From: DATLMR01 sp035634255
GTDB taxonomy: Bacteria; Acidobacteriota; Blastocatellia; UBA7656
Assembly: GCA_035634255.1 (NCBI GenBank)
Contig: DASQDI010000160.1
Location: forward strand, 141,765-205,764
DNA: 64,000 nt
Direction of reading: 5' to 3'
A program made the translations under genes and the position numbers. The notes below the pieces were generated by a model. The model had not been told where the DNA came from. It saw nothing but the letters and a program-made list of their open reading frames with translations, and made no database searches. This document shows positions 7,849 through 17,179 of the stretch, one piece after another. Numbering within the stretch: position 1 is the first letter of the stretch; each line of letters opens with the position of its first letter.

Positions 7849-8811
7849 ATGCGATTATTTGCGCGAGTGTCTCTGGCGCTCCTGATCCTCTCCGCCTGCA
7901 CTCTTACCGGCCCTTTGCTCAAAAGCTCGGAGGGCTCCTTCCGGGCCGCTCAGGAGCCGCGGGCGGCGGCGAGCCTGCCGGACCTGAGCGGCCTCGCGTG
8001 GGTGGAAGGCGATACTTTTCTGGCGGTCCACGACGCGAAGAACCCCGAAGAAAACGCCAGCCCGCGACTCAGCCTGCTCCGGCTGCCCCGCTCGCTCGAA
8101 GGGATCACGTGGCTCCCCGTGCAGGTCGATTGGCCTCAGCCTCTCGGCCTCAGCAGCGACCTTGAGAGCCTCGCGCGGATTCCGGGGACGCAGTCCTACC
8201 TCCTGATCGAAAGCGGGGAGGGGCTACACCAGAATCGCCGGTACCGCCGCGTCTTCCTGTTGGACGTCGCGGGCGGGCGGGCCGTGGTCCGGTCATTCAC
8301 GGAGCTGCCGGAATCGGTCAATAACATAGAAGGGGCTGCCGTAGCCCGTTTCAGGGACACGCTGGTCTTCCTCTACTCCGAGCGCGCGGAGGCCCTGCGA
8401 AGCACAGACATTTTTTATTCGCGGCTCAACCTCGAACCGCTCGGCCTCGGGCCGGTGGGGAAAGCTTCGTTCCGCCCGCAGGATTTCACCGGCCCCGGCA
8501 TTCGACTTGTCAGCGCGATAGAGATCGACGGGCGGGGTAACATCTACGTCGCCTCGGCGCTCGATCCGGGCAATGATAACGGCCCTTTCACGAGCGTCAT
8601 CCGGCGCATCGGGCGGGTGACGCTCGACCTCTGGGGCCGCGTCAGGCTTACCCTGAGCCCGCGCCCCGGCAGGCTCGCCACTCTGGATGGCTTCAAGGTC
8701 GAAAGCCTCGCGCTCCGCGAGCAGACGGGTCGCCCGCTTGAGATATTCGCCGGGATGGATGACGAGAATTACGGCGGCACCATGCGCCGTGTCGTTCCGG
8801 CTCCGAAGTGA
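7849..8811 (+). CDS. Lipoprotein with esterase-like/phytase-like beta-propeller, function unknown
   Basis: The ATG at 7849 has GGGAGG 10 nt upstream and starts a lipoprotein signal (MRLFARVSLALLILSAC; lipobox L-S-A-C), giving about 320 residues. The frame is open back to 7783, where it overlaps the previous stop, but this adds an unlikely leader. The mature part has 'LPDLSGLAWVEGDTFLAVHD', 'LESLARIPGTQSYLLI' and 'VNNIEGAAVARFRDTLVFL', a pattern of short beta-strands seen in propeller proteins of the esterase-like phytase/SdiA-regulated type. No catalytic residues can be assigned. It sits directly upstream of a second lipoprotein gene. Confidence 0.6.
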   Translation: MRLFARVSLALLILSACTLTGPLLKSSEGSFRAAQEPRAAASLPDLSGLAWVEGDTFLAVHDAKNPEENASPRLSLLRLPRSLEGITWLPVQVDWPQPLGLSSDLESLARIPGTQSYLLIESGEGLHQNRRYRRVFLLDVAGGRAVVRSFTELPESVNNIEGAAVARFRDTLVFLYSERAEALRSTDIFYSRLNLEPLGLGPVGKASFRPQDFTGPGIRLVSAIEIDGRGNIYVASALDPGNDNGPFTSVIRRIGRVTLDLWGRVRLTLSPRPGRLATLDGFKVESLALREQTGRPLEIFAGMDDENYGGTMRRVVPAPK

Positions 8812-8839
8812 CGGCCGATCACCTACAGGATGGATTATA

Positions 8840-9499
8840 GTGACCCGCGCATCTTTCATCATCCCCGCAATCATCTCGGCGCTGCTCACGTTCGCCTGCG
8901 AGCCGAACGCGAGCACGCCGGCGCAGCGCACGTTGGCGCGGCAGCCATCGCCCTCGGCCACGCCCGCGGCGGCCGTGACATCCCCTCTGGCGCGGCAGGT
9001 CGTAAAGGCCGCCATCGAGCAGACCTCCTACACCCGACGCTACGACCCGTCTTACGTGAGGATCGATTACCCCGGAGGCGACGTGCCGCTCGACAGGGGA
9101 GTCTGTTCGGACGTTCTGGTTAGGGCTTTTCGCAAAGTCGGGATCGACCTTCAGAAAGAGGTCCACCAGGACATGCGAAGGGATTTTGCCGCTTACCCGA
9201 AGAAGTGGGGGCTCGCGCGGCCCGACTCGAACATCGACCACCGCAGGGTCCCGAACCTCATGACCTTCTTCGAGAGGAAAGGGAAGGCGCTCGCCACCTC
9301 GGACAGAAAGGAAGATTACCTGCCCGGAGACATCGTCTCGTGGGACCTCGGGAACGGGCTCACACATATCGGCCTCGTCTCCGACGTGCCCGCGGGCTCG
9401 ACGGGCGTCTTCAAGATCGTCCACAACATAGGTTCGGGCGTGCAGGTCGAGGACGTTCTGTTCTCGTGGAAGATCACGGGCCATTACCGCTACTTCTGA
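8840..9499 (+). CDS. DUF1287 family lipoprotein (NlpC/P60-like fold)
   Basis: The GTG at 8840, with CAGGA 9 nt upstream, gives a 219-residue lipoprotein (signal FIIPAIISALLTFAC). From residue 55 on it matches DUF1287 closely: 'YDPSYVRIDYPGGDVPLDRG', 'CSDVLVRAFRKVGIDLQ', 'NIDHRRVPNLMTFF' and 'YLPGDIVSWDLGNGLTHIG'. The Cys of RGVCSD and the His of THIGLVSD fit a papain-like catalytic pair, and a peptidoglycan amidase or peptidase role is inferred for the family. The frame is open upstream to 8687, but that part overlaps the previous gene in another frame and is not coding. Confidence 0.8.
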   Translation: MTRASFIIPAIISALLTFACEPNASTPAQRTLARQPSPSATPAAAVTSPLARQVVKAAIEQTSYTRRYDPSYVRIDYPGGDVPLDRGVCSDVLVRAFRKVGIDLQKEVHQDMRRDFAAYPKKWGLARPDSNIDHRRVPNLMTFFERKGKALATSDRKEDYLPGDIVSWDLGNGLTHIGLVSDVPAGSTGVFKIVHNIGSGVQVEDVLFSWKITGHYRYF

Positions 9500-9587
9500 C
9501 CGCCGCTTTCGGTGTTTGATTTTTAAGGCCCGTTGTCAGACAATCCCAGAGGTTTTCCGCTCTCACTTCATCCCGGAGGTCGATCCA

Positions 9588-11117
9588 TTGTTAGCCACTC
9601 TGATAGTCTTACTCGCCCTGTCATTCGGGCCTCTTCAGCAGACGCCCGCGCCGTCTCAAACCCCGCAGGGCCGGCCGCCCGAGAGGGCCGCGGATAAGCC
9701 CTCGCCTCCCGTCGAAGAGAAGCCCGTCGTCACGAGGCACGAAGTAAGGGCCGGCGGGAAGGTCCTGAAGTACACGGCGACCACCGGCCTGATGCCAATT
9801 AAAAATCAGGCCGGAGACACCGAAGCCAATATATTTTTCATCGCCTACACGCTCGACGGCACGGCGAGCGCGCGCGAGCGGCCCCTGCTCTTCTCCTTCA
9901 ACGGGGGCCCCGGCTCCTCTTCGGTCTGGCTTCACCTGGGGGCTTTAGGCCCGAAGCGCGTCAGGATGATGGACGACGGGAACATGCCGCCCCCGCCCTA
10001 CCAGCTCGTCGAGAACGAGCACTCGTGGCTCGACCTCGCCGACCTCGTCTTCATCGACCCGGTCGGCACCGGGTACAGCCGCGCGACGAAGCCCGAGCTC
10101 GCGAGCAAGTTCTTCGGCTTGCAGGGCGACATAGCGTCCGTCGGCGAGTTCATCAGGATGTACCTAACGCGGTACGAGCGGTGGTCTTCCCCCCTCTTTC
10201 TGGCGGGGGAGAGCTATGGGACAACCCGCGCGGGGGGCCTGTCGGGGTACCTGATCGACCGCGGCATAGCCTTCAACGGGATCATACTCGTCTCGACCGT
10301 GATGAACTTCCAGACCCTGAGCTTCGGGCAGGGGAACGACCTGCCGTACGTCCTCTACCTGCCGACCTACACGGCGACCGCGTGGTATCACAAGAAGCTG
10401 CCGCCCGACTTGCAGCAGAATTTGCGGAAGACCCTCGACGAGGTGGAGCAATGGGCCACGACCGGGTACGCGATGGCGCTCGCGAAGGGCGACAGGCTGA
10501 CCCCGGAAGAGCGACAGGCGGTCGTGGACAGGCTCGCGCGCTACACGGGGCTCGACAGGCGCTACATAGAGAACAGCAACCTGCGGATCGAGATACAGAG
10601 GTTCGACAAGGAACTGCTGCGCAACATGGGGCGGACGGTCGGCCGGCTCGACAGCCGGTTCGAGGGCAGGGACGCGCTCGGGGTGTCCGAGCGCCCGGAC
10701 TTCGACCCGAGCATGGCCGCGATCCGCCCTCCCTACACGGCCGCGTTGAACGACTACGTTCGCACGGAACTCGGTTATAAATCAGACCTCGAATACTACA
10801 TCCTCGGCGGGGGCATAGGGCGGTGGGACTGGGGCAACAACAACAGCTACGCCGACACGAGCGAATCGCTCCGCAGCGCCTTCGCGAAGAACCCTTACAT
10901 GAAGCTCTTCGTCGCCTCGGGGTACTATGATCTCGCCACGCCTTACTTCGCCGCGGAGTACACCCTGAGCCACATGAATCTCCACCCCGACCTCCGCGGC
11001 AACATAAAGACGAGCGTGTACGAAGCGGGCCACATGATGTACATCGACAGGCAGTCGCTCGCGAAGCTTAAGAAGGACGTTTCGGACTTCATGCAGTCCG
11101 CGATTCCGGGGAAGTAA
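9588..11117 (+). CDS. Peptidase S10 (serine carboxypeptidase), exported
   Basis: A 509-residue protein from the TTG at 9588, which has GGAGGT (9575-9580) at 7-nt spacing and leads into a hydrophobic export segment (MLATLIVLLALSFG). A Pro-rich linker comes before the catalytic domain. The S10 signatures are all present: oxyanion region 'FSFNGGPGSSSVWLH', nucleophile elbow 'LAGESYGTTRAGGL', Asp in 'ASGYYDLATPYF' and His in 'YEAGHMMYI'. These enzymes remove C-terminal residues from peptides, here probably in the periplasm. The TTG at 9516 is an alternative, less likely start. Confidence 0.9.
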   Translation: MLATLIVLLALSFGPLQQTPAPSQTPQGRPPERAADKPSPPVEEKPVVTRHEVRAGGKVLKYTATTGLMPIKNQAGDTEANIFFIAYTLDGTASARERPLLFSFNGGPGSSSVWLHLGALGPKRVRMMDDGNMPPPPYQLVENEHSWLDLADLVFIDPVGTGYSRATKPELASKFFGLQGDIASVGEFIRMYLTRYERWSSPLFLAGESYGTTRAGGLSGYLIDRGIAFNGIILVSTVMNFQTLSFGQGNDLPYVLYLPTYTATAWYHKKLPPDLQQNLRKTLDEVEQWATTGYAMALAKGDRLTPEERQAVVDRLARYTGLDRRYIENSNLRIEIQRFDKELLRNMGRTVGRLDSRFEGRDALGVSERPDFDPSMAAIRPPYTAALNDYVRTELGYKSDLEYYILGGGIGRWDWGNNNSYADTSESLRSAFAKNPYMKLFVASGYYDLATPYFAAEYTLSHMNLHPDLRGNIKTSVYEAGHMMYIDRQSLAKLKKDVSDFMQSAIPGK

Positions 11118-11169
11118 GCTCGGGCTCCGCTACTTTCCCGGAACTGTTATTGATCTTTATCGACCTTCA

Positions 11170-11658
11170 TCACCTGTTCCTGTCCGCCGCCCCGGCCTCG
11201 GTCGTGAAATAAGAGGGCGGGCCGAGGTCTACCGTCTCCGGCTCCGAGGGCGTGAAGTTGCGGAGCTGTTCGGCCATGCCTGCGCCGCGCTCGCCCTTCT
11301 GCCACCGAGCCGCCTCGTAATCGGTCATGGCATCGACCGCGACGGTCGCTAGGCCGTGGATCAGGTGAGCCAGGGTCGCGTTCCTGTTTTTGGAATACCC
11401 CAGCAGCCAGGGCGCGCCCGCCGTCATCGCGCCCGCCGCGGCTTCGATGACGCCGTGGACCTTAAACGGGATGACCTTCGCGGCTCCCAGAGGGTACCTC
11501 GTCATAAGGGCCATGCCCACGATGGCGGCGGCGGAGCCTACCGAGTAGATGGTCGCGGTCCTGTTCTTCCTGAATCCGAACAGCCAGGGGGAGGCCATCA
11601 TGGTCCCGGCCCAGGCGTAATCGAGTACCGCGTGCGTTAAAGGGCTCAATCGTTTCAT
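11170..11658 (-). CDS. SPW-repeat-like membrane protein
   Basis: A 162-residue protein with two copies of a Trp-containing membrane motif, 'MMASPWLFGFRKNR' and 'TAGAPWLLGYSKNR', as in SPW-repeat proteins, and about four hydrophobic segments in the first 115 residues; the tail is polar. Three ATGs lie in tandem at 11664, 11661 and 11658. AAAGGA abuts the first and stands 6 nt from the third, so I place the start at 11658. A much longer open frame runs upstream on this strand to 13428, but it is antisense to the TPR gene and is not coding. Function unknown. Confidence 0.75.
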   Translation of the reverse strand: MKRLSPLTHAVLDYAWAGTMMASPWLFGFRKNRTATIYSVGSAAAIVGMALMTRYPLGAAKVIPFKVHGVIEAAAGAMTAGAPWLLGYSKNRNATLAHLIHGLATVAVDAMTDYEAARWQKGERGAGMAEQLRNFTPSEPETVDLGPPSYFTTEAGAADRNR

Positions 11659-11904
11659 CATCATTCCTTTCGATAAAACCGTCTGCACTGGTGCGACGTA
11701 ATATTGCTCGGTGAGTGGGGCAAATTTGTTTGCCGTACATGGCCTGCGGATGGCTCGGCCGGTCAAGGCAAAGGCTTTGCCCCCGTCAAGCGATTCCGGG
11801 CTTTCGACGTGCAATCGCAGTGCCCGGAAAAAAAGTAGGGATAACAGGACAGACTTTAGAGGTACAATGACGGAATCTTTTTTAGTTAAGGCAGGGAGGC
11901 CAGG

Positions 11905-13533
11905 ATGAGATACGCAGTAATGATACTCGCGATTTTGATTCCGGGCGCGGCATTCGGGCAGCACGCTCACCAGTCTCGGGAGCGGACCGCCACGCTTATG
12001 CCGGGGCTCGGGAAGCATCACCACCCGGTTTCTACCTCCAACAGAGAGGCGCAACGCTTCTTCGATCAGGGGCTCTCTCTGGTCTACGCCTTCAACCACG
12101 ACGAGGCGACCCTCTCTTTCAGGCGCGCGGCGGAGCTTGACCCCAAACTGGCCATGGCCTACTGGGGAGTCGCCCTCTCGGTCGGGCCGAACTACAACCT
12201 CGAAATCGACCCCGACAGGGCTAAGACCGCTTACGAAGCGATCCAGAAAGCGCTCGCCCTTTCTTCGCAAGCGCCCGCGAAAGAGCGGGCCTACGTCGAA
12301 GCTCTGGCCCGCAGGTATTCCGCGGACCCGAAGGCAGACCTCAAACAGCTGGCCCTCGATTACAGGGACGCGATGGGGGAGTTGGTCAAACGCTACCCCG
12401 ACGACCTCGACGCGGCGACCCTCTACGCAGAGAGCATGATGAACCTGCGGCCGTGGAAGCTGTGGAGCAAAGAGGGCAAGCCCGAGGAAGGCACCGAAGA
12501 GATAGTCTCCGTACTTGAATCCGTGCTCAGGCGTGACCCGAAGCACATCGGCGCGAACCACCTGTACATTCACGCGGTCGAGGCTTCTCCCAACCCCGAG
12601 CGCGGACTCGCGAGTGCCGAAGCCCTCAAGACCCTCGCCCCTTCCGCCGGCCACCTCGTCCACATGCCCGCGCACATTCAGATGCGGGTCGGGGACTACA
12701 ACAGCGCGGCGCTCAGCAACGAGGCGGGGGCCGAGGCCGACAGGCTCTACATCAGGAGCCGCGGCGGTCAGGGCGTCTACCCGATGATGTACTACAACCA
12801 CAACGTCCATTTTCTGACCGCCGCCTACGGCATGGCCGGGCGCTTCGAAGACGCGAAGCGCGCCGCCGCCGAGCTTCACGCCAACCTCTCGCCGCAGGCG
12901 AAGCAGATGCCTATGGTCGACGCCATGCTCCCGACTTCGTCTCTGGTCCTCGTCCGCTTCCGCCGCTGGGGCGACATTCTGAACTCGCCCGAGCCCTCGG
13001 AAGATACGCCCGCCACGCGCGCGATATGGCGCTACGCCCGCGCCACCGCTTACGTGGGGACCGGGCAGATGGCGAAGGCGGAGGCGGAGCGCGAGCTCTT
13101 TCTGGCGGCGGCGAAGGCCCTGAAGCCCGACGCGCAGTGGGGCTTCACTACCGCGGCCAACATCATGAAGATCGCCGACAACGTTCTGGGCGCGCGGCTC
13201 AGCCTCGCGAAGGGCGACACCCGCTCCGCCATCGACCTGTTCAATCAGGCGATTGCCCTCGAAGATCAACTCCCTTACACTGAACCGCCTGACTGGGACG
13301 CCCCGACCAGAGAATCGCTCGGCGGCGCTTTGCTGAGAGCCCGGCGCTACGGGGAGGCCGAAGAGGTCTTTCGCGAAGACCTGAAGAGGAACGCGCGGAA
13401 CGGGCGCTCCCTGTTCGGACTGTTCCACTGCCTGCGGGCGCAGGGCAAGCGGTCCGAGGCCGAGAAGGTCGAGAAAGAGTTCAAAGATGCGTGGAGGTAT
13501 GCGGACACCCCGCTCCGAATAGCCGACTTATGA
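11905..13533 (+). CDS. Secreted TPR-repeat protein
   Basis: A 542-residue protein with a signal peptide (residues 1-19, cleavage after AAFG) and a His-rich start of the mature part (QHAHQSR, GKHHHP). Tetratricopeptide-like repeats run through the rest; clear units are 'AQRFFDQGLSLVYAFNHDEA' near residue 50, a unit near 95, and 'LGGALLRARRYGEAEEVF' near the C-terminus. Acidobacteria have many such proteins with a conserved 'MAYWGVALSVGPNYN' segment and unknown function; the His cluster suggests possible metal contact. GGGAGGCCAGG precedes the ATG. Its stop overlaps the start of the alkD-like gene (ATGA), so the two are probably cotranscribed. Confidence 0.8.
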   Translation: MRYAVMILAILIPGAAFGQHAHQSRERTATLMPGLGKHHHPVSTSNREAQRFFDQGLSLVYAFNHDEATLSFRRAAELDPKLAMAYWGVALSVGPNYNLEIDPDRAKTAYEAIQKALALSSQAPAKERAYVEALARRYSADPKADLKQLALDYRDAMGELVKRYPDDLDAATLYAESMMNLRPWKLWSKEGKPEEGTEEIVSVLESVLRRDPKHIGANHLYIHAVEASPNPERGLASAEALKTLAPSAGHLVHMPAHIQMRVGDYNSAALSNEAGAEADRLYIRSRGGQGVYPMMYYNHNVHFLTAAYGMAGRFEDAKRAAAELHANLSPQAKQMPMVDAMLPTSSLVLVRFRRWGDILNSPEPSEDTPATRAIWRYARATAYVGTGQMAKAEAERELFLAAAKALKPDAQWGFTTAANIMKIADNVLGARLSLAKGDTRSAIDLFNQAIALEDQLPYTEPPDWDAPTRESLGGALLRARRYGEAEEVFREDLKRNARNGRSLFGLFHCLRAQGKRSEAEKVEKEFKDAWRYADTPLRIADL

Positions 13534-14237
13534 CGATAACGAACGAGATTCGCGCGCGGATGCGCGAGCTGGCGGACGACGAAAGAGCCCACGTACTGCA
13601 AAGATTCTTCAAGACCGGACCGGGCGAGTACGGCGAGGGCGACCTCTTTCTCGGCATCACCATACCCGAACTCCGAAAGCTCGCTAAGCAATACAGGTCC
13701 GTCCGACTCGAAGAGGTGCTCTCGCTCCTCACGTCTCGGTATCACGAAGAGCGGGTGCTGGCGCTGTTGATGATGATCGATGCTTACTCGAAAGGCGACG
13801 AGGCCGCGAAGGAGAGAATCTACCGGCTCTACCTGAAGAACACGCGGTTCATAAATAACTGGGACCTCGTCGACCTGTCGGCCCCCCGCATCGTCGGGGA
13901 CTTTCTGCTCACGAGAAGCAGGGAGCCCCTTTATACCCTCGCCCGCTCGGAGAGCCTCTGGGAGCGCCGCATCGCCATCATGTCTACTTTCCAGTTCATC
14001 AAGAAATCGGACTACTTCGACAGCCTGAAAATATCGGAGATGTTGCTCAAAGACACGGAGGACCTGATCCACAAGGCCGTCGGCTGGATGTTGAGGGAGA
14101 TCGGCAAGAGCGACCTGCCGGTCGAAGAGAACTTCCTGAGGGAGCATTACCGGCTGATGCCGAGGACCATGCTGCGGTACGCGATAGAGAGGTTCCCGGA
14201 GCCGAAGAGGCAGATGTATTTAAAGGGGCAGATATGA
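13530..14237 (+). CDS. DNA alkylation repair protein (AlkD-like HEAT-repeat glycosylase)
   Basis: A 235-residue all-helical protein starting at the ATG that overlaps the preceding stop. It has the AlkD pattern: 'FKTGPGEYGEGDLFLGITIP', 'LRKLAKQYRS', 'NNWDLVDLSAPRIVGDFLL' and 'SLWERRIAIMSTFQFI'. The N-W-D-x-V-D segment supplies the Trp and Asp that line the active cleft in characterised AlkD enzymes, which excise N3- and N7-alkylpurines in the cytoplasm. The fit in length and motif order is good. The cupin gene follows after 15 nt. Confidence 0.85.
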   Translation: MTITNEIRARMRELADDERAHVLQRFFKTGPGEYGEGDLFLGITIPELRKLAKQYRSVRLEEVLSLLTSRYHEERVLALLMMIDAYSKGDEAAKERIYRLYLKNTRFINNWDLVDLSAPRIVGDFLLTRSREPLYTLARSESLWERRIAIMSTFQFIKKSDYFDSLKISEMLLKDTEDLIHKAVGWMLREIGKSDLPVEENFLREHYRLMPRTMLRYAIERFPEPKRQMYLKGQI

Positions 14238-14252
14238 CCGGAGGAGTGGCCC

Positions 14253-14615
14253 ATGAGTTCGGACGAAGCTAAAAAGCGGATAGCCAGAATCGAGGAGGGG
14301 CTTGCACTGTTGCCGGGGCCGCGGGGCGAGCGGTTCGCCAGGGTGTTCGGGCACGGCAGCCTGTTGATCGAGGTCTACGCGCCCCGCGGCACGGACCCGC
14401 AGAAGCCGCACACGCGCGACGAAGCATACATCGTCGTGCGGGGCAGGGGCGAGTATGTCGTCGAAGGCGAGCGCTTCGAGTTCGGCCCCGGAGACTTCCT
14501 GTTCGCGGCGGCGGGCGAGTCGCATCGCTTTGAGAATTTCTCTGAAGACCTGACCGTCTGGGTGATCTTTTACGGGCCCGAAGGCGGCGAAGCCCCGCTC
14601 CGCCGCCCCGCGTGA
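14253..14615 (+). CDS. Cupin-domain protein
   Basis: A 120-residue single-domain cupin. Motif 1 is 'PHTRDEAYIVVRGRGEYVVEG' (read as P-H-x4-E-x-Y, with G-x5-G) and motif 2 'GPGDFLFAAAGESHRFENF', giving two His and a Glu for a metal site. GGAGG stands 8 nt before the ATG. No substrate can be assigned. It is the last gene of the TPR-alkD-cupin run. Confidence 0.75.
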   Translation: MSSDEAKKRIARIEEGLALLPGPRGERFARVFGHGSLLIEVYAPRGTDPQKPHTRDEAYIVVRGRGEYVVEGERFEFGPGDFLFAAAGESHRFENFSEDLTVWVIFYGPEGGEAPLRRPA

Positions 14616-14668
14616 AAGTTCCCGAGCACGCGACCCGGCCCGGCACCTGACGCCGGGCCGGGCCGCGA

Positions 14669-16132
14669 TCAGAAGCGGATGGTCGCTTCGTTGGAGCACG
14701 TCTGGTTGTCCGCCGTGCAAACCTTGTACGTGAAACTCCCGGTCGCGCGCCTGCCGAACCGGTCGGTGTAGCTGCCGCTGTTCGACACGGTCGCTATGCG
14801 CGACCCGCTGCGGTAGACGTTGACGCTTGAGCCGGGGGCTCCGCTCCACCTCAGATCGACCAGCCTCGCGTCCCTCGTCGAGCGCGACGAGACCGTCAGG
14901 GTTATCTGAGCCGGCGGGGGCGGCGGCGGGGGCGGGGGCGTCACCGAGCCGCCCGAGCTTAACAGGACCGTTATGCTCCCGCTGCCCTGATTGACCGCGA
15001 CCAGATCGGGCAACGAATCGCCGTCCAGATTCCCGGCCGCCAGGTCCACCGGGGACTGCCCGACCGCGACGGACGTGGGGCTGCCGAAGTTGAAAGCGCC
15101 CTGATTAAGTAAGATTGAAACCCTGTGGGTCGACTGGCTGGCGACCGCGATGTCGAGCCGCCCATCCCCGTTGAAGTCCCCCGGAGCTATGCTGCTCGGC
15201 GTATCCCCCCCGTGTATCTCGGAGTATCCGGGGAAAGTCCCTGAGCTGTTGTTGAGCAGGATGATTACCTGTGATAAATACGCGCTCACGACCGCTATGT
15301 CCGCGTTGCCGTCGCCGTCAAAGTCTCCGGTCGTCAGGTCCTCGGGCAGGTCACCCGCGTAGTACCACCGGTACGGGCTGAAAGTCCCGTTCCCGTTATT
15401 GAGGATTACCGTGACGTTGCCGAGGCCGTTGTTGACGTAAGCGATATCTTTGAACCCGTCGCGGTTGAAGTCCGTCAGGGCTATTGATTTCGAGCCGTAG
15501 CCATGCCCGTACGTGCCGACCGTGGCGAAGCGGCCCTGCCCGTCGTTGAGCAGGACGCCCGACGTGAAGCACTGGTTCACGTCGGCAAGGTCGTTGTCGC
15601 CGTCCCGATCAAGGTCGCCGATTGCGACCCCGGTCGACGAGTAGCAGACGTTGAAGTTGACCGGGGCGGAGAACGTGCGGTTGCCTTGATTGAACAGGGC
15701 CGACACGGCCCCCGTCTGGGTCGAGAAGGCGACGGCTATGTCGTTGCGCCCGTCGCCGTTCAGGTCGCCTATGTCAACGTCGAGCGTGTTGGAACTCGTG
15801 GGCCACAGCCCGTTCAACGAGACCCGCGAGAACGAGCCCGCGCCATTATTGAAGAAGAGCTGCAAGCTGCCTGGGCGGTTAACGACCGCAATGTCGTTCA
15901 GCCTGTCGCCATCCAGGTCTCCGATCTTCGCCGCCCACGGAGTCGTTCCGGCGCTGAAAGACGCGCTCCTGAAACTGGCTTGTGACTCGGCCCGAGCGCT
16001 CGTTGAACCCGGCATAGACACGGAGAGGACGGCTGAAATCAGCAGAGCCATAATTACCAATCGCCCCGAGGTCACGGCGAACCTGCTTCGTATCCAGCCG
16101 GCCGCGCAGCTTGAGCGTGTATTTTTTTCCAT
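14669..16132 (-). CDS. Secreted FG-GAP/VCBS repeat protein with C-terminal fibronectin-like domain
   Basis: A 487-residue protein from the ATG at 16132 (GGAGA 9 nt upstream). A long n-region is followed by a signal segment (LVIMALLISAVLSVSM). Six to seven FG-GAP repeats follow, each with a Ca-binding D-x-D-G-D/N-x2-x-D-I-A-V loop, for example 'GDLDGDRLNDIAVV', 'GDFDGDGNADIAVV' and 'GDFNGDGRLDIAVA', suggesting a seven-bladed propeller. A nine-proline linker then leads to a ~90-residue beta-sandwich ('RLVDLRWSGAPGSSVNVYRSG') like a fibronectin type III domain with a Cys pair. Probably a surface or secreted binding protein. Confidence 0.8.
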   Translation of the reverse strand: MEKNTRSSCAAGWIRSRFAVTSGRLVIMALLISAVLSVSMPGSTSARAESQASFRSASFSAGTTPWAAKIGDLDGDRLNDIAVVNRPGSLQLFFNNGAGSFSRVSLNGLWPTSSNTLDVDIGDLNGDGRNDIAVAFSTQTGAVSALFNQGNRTFSAPVNFNVCYSSTGVAIGDLDRDGDNDLADVNQCFTSGVLLNDGQGRFATVGTYGHGYGSKSIALTDFNRDGFKDIAYVNNGLGNVTVILNNGNGTFSPYRWYYAGDLPEDLTTGDFDGDGNADIAVVSAYLSQVIILLNNSSGTFPGYSEIHGGDTPSSIAPGDFNGDGRLDIAVASQSTHRVSILLNQGAFNFGSPTSVAVGQSPVDLAAGNLDGDSLPDLVAVNQGSGSITVLLSSGGSVTPPPPPPPPPAQITLTVSSRSTRDARLVDLRWSGAPGSSVNVYRSGSRIATVSNSGSYTDRFGRRATGSFTYKVCTADNQTCSNEATIRF

Positions 16133-16477
16133 CTCGCAGTCTCCTTTTAGGTCACCAGCTAAATCCATGTTGTCTTATTCATGTCCCCTTCTTACGCCCG
16201 CCATCCGTACCGATCAATAAAGCCGTCGCTTAAGCGTTATCACTGCTGGCCTTTATTCGCTCCGCTCGCAGACCGATCCCCGAAAAGAGTAAAACTGGCC
16301 GGAGTCCGCACGGGAAAACTCTAGTCACGGGTGCAATCATCGTGCCATTTGTGTAAGGTAGATTTCAGTTAAAGGTCAGTGGTCAAGGAGAGCGCATGAT
16401 GGGCTTCGCGCGGCGTGGAGTAGGGGCCAGGGCGGGGAACAGTAGCCCTCGCCCCCGTTAATGATTCCAAAATCTCT
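16133..16477. other. Intergenic stretch without a recognisable gene
   Basis: This 345-nt gap between two minus-strand genes holds the upstream region of the FG-GAP gene and the end of the lipocalin transcript. A 21-codon frame at 16396 has AAGGAGAGCGC before it but no other support. No clear promoter or hairpin was seen. Confidence 0.4.
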
Positions 16478-17074
16478 TTATTGAATCCCTTCCTTCACCG
16501 GCCCCTGATCGCCGGCCCCCGGCCCCTGCTTGGTCCTGACTATCTTGGACGTGTCGTAGCCTTGCGCGGCTACCTTGCTGAGGATTTTCTGGTAGGTCTC
16601 TTCGTCCATCTTCGCGTACCGCGAAAGTATCCAGAGGTATTTGCGGCCCGGCTCTCCGATCACCGCGTAGGTGTAGTCGGGCGCGATGTCGATGATCCAG
16701 TAATCGCCCCAGACCATGGGGAGGAACGAGAAGAGGGAGGGGGCGAACCTGACTTCCAGCTTCGTGTTCGGCTTATCCTTGCCCGAGGGCCGGGCCTTAC
16801 CTTCGACCTGCTTCAGGTTCCCGTTTTTCTTGCGGCACTGGTTCAGCACCTTGATCTCGCCCTTGTCGAGCACGGTATAAGTCGCGCTGACATCGCTCAC
16901 GCAATCCTTCTGAAAACTGTTGGGCAGCCGCGCGATCTCGAACCACGTGCCCGAGTAGCGCGACAGGTCGACCGAGGGGACGACTTCCAGGGGCTTCTGA
17001 CTTTGGCCGGACGCTTCGGTCAGGCCCGCCGCCGAAATCATCGCCAGGGCGACCAGGAAAGTCTTAATCATCAT
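16478..17074 (-). CDS. Exported lipocalin (Blc-like)
   Basis: A 198-residue protein with a signal peptide (ending TEASG-Q) and no lipobox, so it is probably soluble in the periplasm, unlike E. coli Blc. The lipocalin motifs are visible: 'LSRYSGTWFEIARLPNSFQK' with the G-x-W, 'SATYTVLDKGEIKVLNQCRK', 'WGDYWIIDIAPDYTYAVIGE' and 'LWILSRYAKMDEETYQKIL'. C58 and C80 can form the usual disulfide. Bacterial lipocalins bind lipids or other hydrophobic ligands. The Gly-rich tail after residue 180 is an extension. GGAG lies before the tandem ATGs at 17074 and 17071. Confidence 0.85.
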   Translation of the reverse strand: MMIKTFLVALAMISAAGLTEASGQSQKPLEVVPSVDLSRYSGTWFEIARLPNSFQKDCVSDVSATYTVLDKGEIKVLNQCRKKNGNLKQVEGKARPSGKDKPNTKLEVRFAPSLFSFLPMVWGDYWIIDIAPDYTYAVIGEPGRKYLWILSRYAKMDEETYQKILSKVAAQGYDTSKIVRTKQGPGAGDQGPVKEGIQ

Positions 17075-17179
17075 CAGGCTCCTTTACTTGTTCGAAATGG
17101 ACTTCTTATAATTCAGACTTTTAGTATGCACCATTGATCGCGAAATGGTCTAACACCTCTGAAGCCGCGAGGCGCTGAA

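Noticed and set aside
11170..13428. A 752-codon open frame on the minus strand
   Set aside because: Only its last ~162 codons, from the ATG cluster at 11658-11664, encode a recognisable protein. The rest is antisense to the plus-strand TPR gene, whose signal peptide, repeats and ribosome binding site are clear.
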